Positions 16,141 through 24,659 of a stretch of DNA of 24,659 bases are shown piece after piece (the stretch's first letter is position 1; each line of letters begins with the position of its first letter). A model generated the notes under the pieces. It ran no database searches. It had not been told where the DNA came from and saw nothing but the letters and a program-made list of their open reading frames with translations. The stretch lies in assembly GCA_026770595.1 (NCBI GenBank), contig MU633765.1, positions 1 to 24,659 on the forward strand. The letters are read 5' to 3'. Made by a program: the position numbers and the translations under genes. This DNA is from Ochromonadaceae sp. CCMP2298. Its lineage: Eukaryota > Sar > Synurophyceae > Ochromonadales > Ochromonadaceae.

Positions 16141-19100
16141 ATGGCGACGCTGTTGGAGTTGCGCGATGAGATGCGGGAGATGGACAGCCTGCTGCGCTCC
16201 ATCCGCCGCGGCGCGAAGGATCTGGTGGATGACACCGGGACAGGGAGAGCAGGGAGAGCAGGGGGAGCAGGGGGAGCAGGGGGAGCAGGGGGAGCAGGGG
16301 GAGCAGGGGGATCACGGGGGGGAGGGGCAGCTAAGCTGGGGCAGGAGGCGGAGAAGCCACGGGTGCTGACGGTGGAGCAGAAGAGAAACGCCGCCTCCTC
16401 CGCCTGGGCGCGCAGCACCTCCAAGAAGGATTTCTCAATGCGCAAGGGCACCTGGGGGGGGACTGGCGTCTCAGCGGAGAAGGGAGGGGGCACATCTGCC
16501 TCTGCCTCTGCGTACGAAGTGTCTCGCTGCGAGCGGGCTGTGCGTGTGCACGCCCCCGAGTACACCTTCGGCAAGCGGCCAACCGAGAGCAGACCGCGGA
16601 ATGGGAGAGAGGGGGATATGGAAGGGGACGGTATGGACGGTGTTGGGGGGGATTTGGGGAACCATGCCTACGCCAACCCAGATGCGCTGTCGACCACCAA
16701 GCGTGCCAAGGTGGCGAGAATCAGCTCAACCAAGCGAGAGAGCGCTTTCGGGGTGGTGGAGAGGTTTGTGCGGCACGAGACGCAGGAGGGGCGGAAGATG
16801 GATGAGGAGGGCGCATATACAAACGCACCAGGCGGTGAAGGGGATAGGGAGGGGCGGGAGGAGGACAGGGTGAGGGGGGGCGGGGGCAAGGCTCCCAAGA
16901 GCTACAGCTTCGGAAAGGACAAGAGATTCCCAGGGGGGCTGGAGGGAGGCGACACAGGTGATATAGGTGCAGACGCAGACGTAGGCACTGCAGTAGAGAT
17001 GTCCACGCCTCTGGACGTGCTGCGAGCAGAGAGGGCGCTCCTACCCCACTCATCTGGAGCCATCATGGGACCAAAGGAAACCACCCGCAGCCGCCTAGAC
17101 GCCCAGGGGAACGTCGTAGGGACCGAGGGGGATGAGAACGGGGACGAAAACAGGGGGGACAATTGGGAAGGCGTGGGTGCAGACACAGGTGTGGGTGACA
17201 CAGGTGCAAGTGCGGGTGTGGGTGCGACGAACCTTGACGTCCTCTCCTACCGCCCCCGCACCCCCGCCTTCCGCATGCGCGAACCCACACACGATCGGGT
17301 ACGTACGCACGCTCAAGACATTGATCTGGGCACCCCGGGGCCTGGCGCATACGACGTGAAGACTGACTCCAACCTGCTCAGGGGGCGTAAGTCAGCCCCC
17401 GTTGGTGCTCTGTACCACACTGCCTCCAAGCCCAAGAAAGAGGAGGGGATGAGGCAGCGGGATGCGGCGGCAGCGGCGCTGGGACCGGGAGCTTACAACG
17501 CCGACAAGAGCTTTCGCTACGCATCCACCAAACAACCCACCTGCACTATGCGGCGAGCAGACTCAAAACCCACCCCGCAGATGGTTCGCAAGCAGTACTT
17601 CGAGCAGAAGGCTAGGGACATGCGAGAGGTGCACGACCACATGCACCACACAGACGAAGCGCTGCTGTACGCACGCACGCCCGGTGTGACCCTCGCGCCC
17701 CAGTGGAGCGCTGACCCCAAGAGAGCCAGGATCCTGACTAACCACAGGCTGGCGCAGGTGCCCCCAGGGGCTAGGGGCAGCTCCGCAGACCGCGCCCGCC
17801 GCACAGGGGGGGCTTTGAGCGGCATTCTCTCAGCCTCGTTGGAGGGGGAGACTGAGGCGTATAGGGAGTGGCAGTCGGTGGACAAGAGGTACAGCCAGGT
17901 GCAGCGGCGCACTCTCACGGGAGCATTCATGGCGGCAGAGGTGACGGCCAGGCGCAGCACGGCGGATAGGACGAGCGCGAAGCCGGGGGTGGTCAGCAGG
18001 TAGGCTGGGAAATGTATTAGGAGCTGTTTACTGCTGTGTTTTGTGCTGTGCGCTGCTGGGCCTGCTGTGCCTTTTCTGCCTGCTGTACCCTTACTCCTAT
18101 CCCCTTACCTCTTACCCCACACCCCCACTCCATACCCCTTACCCAATACCCCATACCCCACAACCCTTCCCCACAACCCTTACCCCTCTCCCTCCCCCGG
18201 CAGACTGGCGGATCAGAAGATGGGTCCCCTGGCCAAGCAGCGATTCTACGGACCACAGCTGCCCGTGGCCTGGGCCGGGGATGAGGGTGCGGGTATGGGT
18301 GGGGGTATGGGTGGGGGTGTGGGTATGGGGGGTGCGGGGGATGAGGGATATGATTCGCCTGGCGAGGAGGTGGCGCAGATGCTGGCAGAGAGGTCCGGCA
18401 CTGGCACTGTGGGCCGTAGCGACGGGGGGGACACCGAGTTCTCCAAGGCCTACCTAAAAGGCCGCTACTCTGGCAGCCTGCACCCCAAAAAACCCGCCGT
18501 GACGATGGACGTTTCGGGACAGGAGCGTAGTGTCCAAAGGCGGAAGCTGACGGTGGAGGAGGAGGCGTTCGAGTTCCTGGGACCGCAATTGCAGCCAGAG
18601 TGGGGGGGTGGGGGTGTAGGTGGGCGCGCGGTGCAGATGGGGCTGGTGCCGGGTAGGGAGACCAGGAAGGCTCACCAGAAGGGTGAGTTGGAAGTGATAC
18701 CGTTCGATGCACGGCCGCAGAAAACAGAAGACATAGGTCCGGGCCACTACGAAACAGACACAGCCCAGAAGGCTCTCGGCCTGCCCTTTTCCAAGGCCGT
18801 CAGCAGGGCAGAGCAGGTGGGGCCCTTTGGGCAGAGACCCGCAGCCCACGCCGACGAGGCCCTAGAAGATTCGGAATTCGGGGACCTGTATTTCCACGAG
18901 CAGCTGGACTTCGACTTCGCCTCGGCTAAGGACGAAGCCACCAAGCACAAGCGGGCCAAGGCGGTGGCGCTGTATGCGAAGGATCGACACGGCCCCACCC
19001 CCGAGCCCTCCGTCCTGGAAGATCACCTGGGGGGATCCTGGCACGAGAAACAGGGCATGGCGGAGCGCGCAAAGGGCGGACCCGCTGTGGACTTCGATCG

Positions 19101-21228
19101 GATGCGGGGCAGGGAGGGGCCGCAGCGGGATGCAGAGGAGGCAGCGATGGAGGCGGAGCTGGGCCTGGGGCCGGCACAGGGGCAGGGACTGGATCTGGAG
19201 GTGAGTGACTGGCACCCAGAGAAGGCCCAGGCTGCGGGCTATGCCATACGCGATCCCAAGAAGCACCCACGCTTCGAGAAGCCCATCGCCCCTGCATATG
19301 TGGAGACGGAAGGGGGGGCGCCGCTGCCTAACTACGACTATAACAGGGCGAAGCCGGCAGTCATAGACATGGCTCGGATGCAGGGCAGGGCGGACGCAGA
19401 GGGGGAGGAGACGGTGCTGAGAGGGGAGCTGGAGGGGGAGGGGGACATCACGGGTGGGGCGGAGCTTGCAGCAGAGCGGGACAAAGCCCTGGGGCGGGGC
19501 GCGGACGCGCTGTCTGGGGCTAAGCGGCCGACCTTTTTGGTCGATATGGAACGGCAGGTGGGTTTTAATGACAACGACGTGCAGGAGCAGCTGGGTGCAA
19601 TGCAGGAGCAGCTGGACGGCAGGGTCAAAATGTACGACAACTCGGACTTAACTACGCCACACCTGAAACATCCCGACGACATCGGCCGCGGGGGGGGCGC
19701 CAGGGACTGGGGCAAAATCCCCGGACGGACGGGGCTTAACGCCGCCGCGGACGCGGACGCCGACGCTGTGCTGGCGGGTGACGAGGCGCTGCAGCTGAGG
19801 GAGGAACTGCAGCTGGACCCGGTCAAGGACGGCACCAGCAGGTGAGTCCGGTGCTGTGCTGCTATGTTGCTATGCCGTGCTTGCTGTATTTACTGCTGGT
19901 GTGCTGCCGCGGCTACACCAACGTCTGCTCCCACAGAATCTCTCCTCCATCTTCTTCAACTTCTCACTCTCTTTCCCTCTATCCCCCTAACGCCCTACCC
20001 TGTACCTCCCCCCAGGCACCAGCGCTTCAAAAGCGCACCAGCCTGGGACAAGGGCGCAGGCACAGCACGCTTCGAGGCAGGGGCAGAGGAGGGGGAGGCG
20101 GTGGGTCTGGGTGTGCGGGAGCAGCTCGACCTGCAGGACGTGGACCCTGGTAGGTTCAAGAGCGGCATGCAGGGGTTCGGGGACAAGGGAAAGAGCAAGG
20201 GGACCAAGGGCGCGATGAACAACCAGGGCAGGGATGGGGGAGATGGAGACGTGGGGGGGCGGGCGCGCCAGGTGGCAGGGGAGGCGGCTGGGCTGGGTTG
20301 GGAGGAGCTAGACCTCTCCCCAGGAGATAACCCCATGGTGAAGCGACAGCCAGCAGCCACCCTCTCCAGGGCGGGTGCGGGGGACGTGCGGGCCGGGGCG
20401 GGTGAGGCGTATGCGCTGCGGGAGCTAGGGAAGGAGGGAGCGCTGGGCGGGGGCGAGCGGGCACTGAAGCTCAGCCCCCGGGCGGGGGAAGCGTACCTAC
20501 AGAAGAACATAAGGGGCAGCACCTCCATGCTCGGGGTGGTGGGGGTGGAGGATGCGGGTCTAAGTCAGGAGGAGCTGCTGCTGGACGAGGAGGGGGCGGC
20601 AAACAAGCTGAGAGCACACGCGCCCTCCGCCTCTCTGCGCAGCACAGACTTCAACGCTGCGCGCGCCTCCAGACATATGCGGTCTATCGAGGCGGAGAAT
20701 AGAGCCTCGGCCACGTCTCTGGCGCTGCACCCCTCTGACAGCGCCGCGCGCAGGGTTGCGGGCACATCAATGCGCAGCGCGGTGCCGCGGGACCAGGGCG
20801 AGGGGGCAGCGGGGACGAGGGAGTGGGAGAGTGGCGAGCTCATCATCCTGCCTAACGATGGCACAAATGCCTCGGCCGCCCAAAAGCCCAACCAGGGACC
20901 CAAGAGTTTGCCGAGGGCGGGGCCCAAGAGCAAGATTGCTGGGCCTGGGGCCTCTGCCAAAGGCGCCTCTAAGGCCTCTGCCCGCACCAAGGCCACCGGG
21001 GGGTCTGGGAAGTCGGGCGGGCAGGGACAGGCGGGGCGGGCGGTCGAGCCCCCAGCTGTGCGGGAGTCACTCGAGGAGCCCCCGCGCACCCCCACCCTGC
21101 GTGCACCCAGCGTGGGCGAGAGGGCCCCCCCGGAAAGCGCGTTCATGAACATGACCCAGGAGGAAATTATCACCCTCATGAACAAGCAGATGGGGGACCT
21201 CAGATTAAACCCATCCAACCCGGTTTAA
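16141..21228 (+). CDS. Large STPGR (sperm-tail PG-rich) repeat protein, probably axonemal
   Basis: CDS is join(16141..17999, 18204..19841, 20016..21228), 1569 residues. Introns of 204 nt (GTAGGC...CAG) and 174 nt (GTGAGT...CAG) are both phase 2. Each rebuilds an Arg codon after Ser (VVS-R-LADQ; GTS-R-HQRF), and both carry in-frame stops if read through. PG-rich motifs are visible: TPGPGAY (398-404), GPGAY (448-452) and GPGHY (798-802), with weaker matches such as APEYTFGKR and [14 protein letters not shown]. Such repeats occur in SHIPPO/ODF3-type and other microtubule-inner or axonemal proteins, so a ciliary role is likely. The N-terminus has a helical segment, then a Gly/Ala minisatellite. 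The second exon holds a further degenerate repeat, with cores [29 protein letters not shown] and [11 protein letters not shown]. Acidic and Gly-rich linkers dominate. The C-terminus ([19 protein letters not shown]) is probably helical. Exact family unknown. Confidence 0.82.
16243..16314 (+). repeat. 9-bp coding minisatellite (Gly-Arg/Gly-Ala)
   Basis: Eight in-frame 9-nt units: two gggagagca, five gggggagca and a final gggggatca. They encode GRA, GGA and GGS triplets in the STPGR protein. Likely to vary in copy number between strains. Confidence 0.92.
18000..18203 (+). repeat. C-rich quasi-repetitive intron 1 of the STPGR gene
   Basis: From about 18088 to 18200 the sense strand consists of irregular cccttacc, ccccatacc and ccacaaccc units with almost no G. 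The template strand therefore has many runs of three or four G and could form G-quadruplexes. It lies wholly within the intron. Confidence 0.75.
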
Positions 21229-21595
21229 AACCCTAGCCGCCCAAATAACTCGTACCAACCCGAAGTGTAGATATTGGAAGACGAATTGTAGCACACTTGT
21301 AAGAATATTGTACTCCTATAAGACTAAGTAAGGCACAATCACCTTCGTATTATACTTATACCCAACCTTAAACCTTCAAGTGTTTAATACTTAAACTCTC
21401 TCAATGAAATTAAGGACTCTGCCTGCAGAGTTCTTTCTCTCGATCTTTCTCTCACTCACGTCTCAATTATCTCTCGACGTCGCTCCCTCTCTACGTCTCT
21501 GTCTGGCCTCTCTTCAAATGTCACCCCCATGCCGGCCCGCTACACCTCCGTCCACTCCCTGCGCCTGCGTGATCCCCTGCGCCAGTTCTGCGTTG
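21229..21595. other. Convergent 3' spacer between STPGR and right-hand kinase genes
   Basis: No gene seen. Bases 21382-21396 repeat, in reverse orientation, the palindromic 15-mer found at 1109-1123 after the left kinase copy. Bases 21428-21510 form a TCTC-rich pyrimidine tract on the plus strand. Confidence 0.7.
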
Positions 21596-24500
21596 CTAGG
21601 CCTGGAGGCGGGGGGGAGCTTCGTTGGCTGCTGCGCCAAGGAGGGCTGGGCCAGCGAGTTCGTTAGCAGAAACTTGTGAGCCGCTCCTGCTGCTGCTGCC
21701 AATGCTATGCATGCCGCTGGCCACGCTCCATTTGCTGTTGCCGCGTGATAATCTGGGCATGGCTATGCGTGCCATCAGTATCTCCACACCCTGCTTATTG
21801 AGGGGCTTGGTGAAGACGGCGTCGACCCCGCAGCTCTTGAAAAAGTCCTTGTCCGCCTGCATCACGTTGCCCGTCACACCGATGATGTAGCAGGAGCAAC
21901 CCTTCTCGCGCAGCAGCCTCGCGGAGCTGGGGCCGTTGAGCACCGGCATCTCGTAGTCCATGAGGATGGCGGAGGGGGGCGTGCCCTGTGCGCACATACT
22001 GTCGTACTTGTGCAGCGCGTCCTGCCCGTCGCACGCCTCCTCACAGATGAACCCTTTGATGCGGAAGATGCGCATGAGCAGCTTGCGGTTGGACACGGTG
22101 TCGTCCACCACCAGCATGTGCCTGGCCCCTCCGGCAGAGGCAGAGGCAGAGCCAAAGGCAGAGCCAGAGGCAGAGGTAAAGTCGGAGCCAGTGCGGTAAA
22201 GATGGGGCACCGCCCCCCCCCTCCTCTCTGCCCCTAGTCCCATCTCCACCTCTGTTCCCCCATCTGGGATGCCCGGTCCTGCCTCAGAGAGCGAGTATGC
22301 AGAGGCGCTACGACTCATCCAGGCTCCCACCGGATGGTGCTCCTCTTGCTGCTTGTGGTTGGCTGTGCTGGCTGTGTCTGTGTGGGGCTGCGGGAACTCG
22401 TCGGGATCGTCGGGTTCGTCTGGGTCGTCGAAAGCGTCGAACAGCGGGAACTCCAGAATGACCGACACGCCCTTGCCCAGGCCCGCCGAGACCACGGTCA
22501 TCTGGCCCCCGTGCTGCTGCACCAGCCCCTTGCTGATGTAGAGCCCCAGGCCCGACCCACCCCCGCCCTGCTGCGTGCTCACGTTGAAATGGAGACCTTC
22601 CTGGCCAATATCCAGAACCTGCTGCTCCGTCAAGCCCGCACCCGAGTCCACCACGGAGATCCGCACAGACCCTGCGCGCGGGTAGGCCAGCAGGTGGCTC
22701 TGCTCTTCGGGTAGGGCTATGCTTATCTTCCCCGGCATGCCGCTCGGTACGAAGACTACAGTTACAGCCACGGATCCGCCTGCGTAGGTGAACTTAAGCG
22801 CGTTGGACAGCAGGTTGCGCACCACCTGCCCCAGCCGGGACCCATCCCCGATAAGCTGGTAGCGCGGGTCCAGCTCCAGGCCGCCCAAACCACTCTCTAG
22901 CTTCTCCGCACTGCTCCCCGCTCCAGTGCCATTGCCAATTGCAGCCCCACTGGCCCACTCGCCGCTGCTGCTGCCGCCTATCTCTGCATGCGCCTTATCC
23001 TCCGTGGTCGTTCTCAACGAGAGGGCGACGTTTTTTTCCTTGGCCTGCAGCAAGAGAGCAGCCATTGCCCTCTGCAGCACCCCACCCACGGACACGAACG
23101 CGAACTCCAGCACGAAGTTACCCGACTCGATCTTCTCGTAGGCCAGCACGTCAGTGAGAATATCCACAGCCTCGTCGGTGCTGGTCGTCACGTCCCTGGC
23201 GATGCTCTTCAGTTCGTCGATCTTCCCCAGCAGAAACTTCTGCACGACCTCCAGTGCAGTCTGCGCATCCGACTGCCCTTGCTCCTGCCCCTGCCCCACC
23301 ATTCTCTCCACGGCGTCGCGGATGCAGTCCAGCTCCAGGTCGAAGAGCGTCAGGCCCATGTTGACCGTGTTCAGCGGCGTGCGGATCTCATGGCTGATGA
23401 AGCGCACGAAGCGCCGCTTGGTCTCCAGCACGATCTCGGTGCGGATGGCTGAATTGCGCATGGGTACGTCGTACAGGAAGAACAGCAGCGTGCAGAGCAA
23501 TAGGAACAGTCCAGTGCCCACCGACAAATATATAGGACTGTTGTCTGTCCGCGTGTCCATGAACTCCTGCCGTGGATAGAACTCCAACGTGAAGGCGTGG
23601 GAGCCGCTGATTAAAACGTCGTCCATCACGTACTTGAACTGAGCATAGCGGTCCGCGTGCGTGTCCCCCACACTGTGGAAAACCGCCTGCCCCTTGTCCA
23701 GTCGGAAGGTTATCGCGACCCCCTCCGCGCGCATAACAATGTCGATTCCTGATAGAGTTTAATAGGTCGGTGGAACAGAACGGGAGGATTTAATAAGTGT
23801 ATAGAGGTAGGGGGTAAGCGGTGAGAAGTTATAGAGTTAAAGGGTTATGGGGTAATGGGGGTATGGAGTTATGGGGTTATGGGGTTATGGTGTGGGGGGT
23901 AGTTACCTGAAACATATTCGGGGATGAGGCGGGTGAAAGCTTTGCCCCATTGAAAATAGCCGATCACGAAACCCACCAGCCGGCTGCTGTTCTGGCCAAG
24001 CATGATGGGCACTACAAAGTTGGATTCGATAGTGTTCGCCGGCAGCACGGTTAAGGGACTGACGCCCAGCTTGACAAGGTTGCAGTTTTCCATGGCGTGG
24101 GAGTAGTTCGAGTCCAGCGTGCACTTCATCACGGCCTCCAGCCCGGGCCCAAAGTCACTACTGGCATGCACATCCCTGCCCAGCATATGGGCCGGCAGCT
24201 CGCGGTCGAACAGCAGCTGCGCGATGGGCGTGACGATATCGTACTCTGCGTCCCAGTCGACGCTGGACGTGTCCTTGTAGTAACTCCTCCCCGCTGTCGC
24301 GTTCACCCCGTAGATGCCCGGAAGGGGTAAAAGCCCCGCGTCGTCCGGGATGAGCGGGTCGGCGGCCCAGGCGTCCATCAGGAACCGCTCCGTCCTGTTC
24401 ACGTCCTCGAAGCGCACCAAGGGCGCAAAAGCCAGCGTCTCAAACCCGGATATGTCTCGTAGGTAGTGCATGTCCTTCTGGAAGCCAGGCAGCATTACCG

Positions 24501-24659
24501 TGGGCCATTCGGCCTCGTCGGGAAACGTAGTAGCGTACCTCTCCGACAGGAAGCTGAGCGCATGGGCGGACTGCGTCAATGAGCTGCGGATGTCCTGGCC
24601 CGCCTGTTTCGCCAGCAACTCGAACTCCTTGCCAGCGTATATTTGCTGTGCGTCGCTCA
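21596..24659 (-). CDS. CHASE-type hybrid histidine kinase with receiver domain (5' partial)
   Basis: CDS is complement(join(21596..23748, 23907..>24659)); the frame is open to the right edge, so the N-terminus is missing. The 158-nt intron is GTAACT...CAG and joins PEYVS to GIDIVMRAEG. Domain order in the reading direction: an extracellular CHASE-like sensor (24659 to about 23560); one transmembrane helix (23530-23465); HisKA with SHEIRTPLN, phospho-His codon at 23390-23392; and an ATPase domain. The latter has an N-box (LLSNALKF, near 22810), DSGAG (near 22643) and GGSGLGLY (near 22548). A Ser/Asp-rich linker and a receiver follow, with phospho-acceptor Asp at 21956-21958 and Lys in FTKPL. 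All catalytic residues are present, so it looks functional. CHASE kinases sense external ligands; the ligand here is unknown. It is an inverted paralogue of the gene at 1-950. Confidence 0.92.
22281..22407 (-). repeat. Near-identical inverted duplicate of 1-127
   Basis: Partner of the repeat at the left edge, with one difference in 127 nt. It codes the linker between the ATPase and receiver domains, including DEFPQPHTDTAS and AYSLSEA. Confidence 0.95.
23749..23906 (-). repeat. Kinase intron with ggggttat-type repeats
   Basis: On the plus strand 23836-23890 is made of imperfect ggggttat, ggggtaat and ggggtat units; the sense strand is thus C-rich, like the STPGR intron. It resembles degenerate telomere-like sequence but is confined to the intron. 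Confidence 0.75.

Noticed and set aside
18043-21228. Two further separate genes to the right of 18003
   Set aside because: Stops at 18001-18003 and 19843-19845 fall just inside good donor sites, and the downstream frames begin in C-rich intron sequence. Splicing joins all three parts in frame, so they are exons of one gene.
23830-23890. Interstitial telomere
   Set aside because: The units are irregular, lie inside an intron of an intact gene and show no exact tandem array.
1-24659. Bacterial operon, CRISPR array, tRNA or rRNA genes
   Set aside because: Introns, mixed strands and wide spacers rule out operons. I saw no regular repeat-spacer array, cloverleaf or rRNA-like sequence.

Overview
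This window looks like nuclear DNA from a GC-rich, unicellular, flagellate-bearing eukaryote, most likely an alga or related protist. Genes carry short GT-AG introns (95-206 nt, ten predicted within coding regions). Coding sequence is GC-rich and spacers are AT-richer. The protein set is eukaryotic: a ZNF598/Hel2 ubiquitin ligase, a Sec14 lipid-transfer protein, a CHASE-type hybrid histidine kinase and a protein with sperm-tail PG-rich (STPGR) repeats, which implies a cilium or flagellum. I cannot fix the lineage from sequence alone. No rRNA, tRNA, CRISPR array or viral gene was seen.

Layout, left to right: (1) 1-950 (+), the C-terminal part of a hybrid histidine kinase running in from the left edge. 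(2) 1327-2537 (-), cytosolic-type asparaginase, one intron. (3) 3146-4582 (-), phytanoyl-CoA-dioxygenase-like 2OG-Fe(II) oxygenase, one intron. (4) 4691-5109, a MITE-like element with two 148-nt inverted arms, lying in the spacer between divergent genes. (5) 5244-5788 (+), a small unknown protein, one intron. (6) 6042-8345 (-), ZNF598/Hel2 homologue. (7) 8929-9762 (+), helix-hairpin-helix protein with a basic tail. (8) 10028-12441 (+), secreted family C69 dipeptidase, three exons. (9) 12848-13612 (+), basic Gln-rich protein whose first coding exon is 7 nt. (10) 13986-15676 (-), Sec14 (CRAL-TRIO) protein with a C-terminal membrane anchor. (11) 16141-21228 (+), a 1569-aa STPGR protein in three exons, which reads as three ORFs only because of its introns. 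(12) 21596-24659 (-), a second hybrid histidine kinase running off the right edge.

The two kinases are inverted paralogues that bracket the other genes and point towards each other. Their DNA is mosaic: near-identical blocks alternate with an unrelated linker, which suggests recent duplication or ongoing gene conversion. Apart from this pair the genes do not form an obvious pathway. Three pairs are divergent (oxygenase/small protein, ZNF598/HhH protein, Sec14/STPGR protein). Short inverted repeats recur in their shared upstream regions and in several other spacers. In most introns the sense strand is strongly C-rich while the flanking exons are G-rich.
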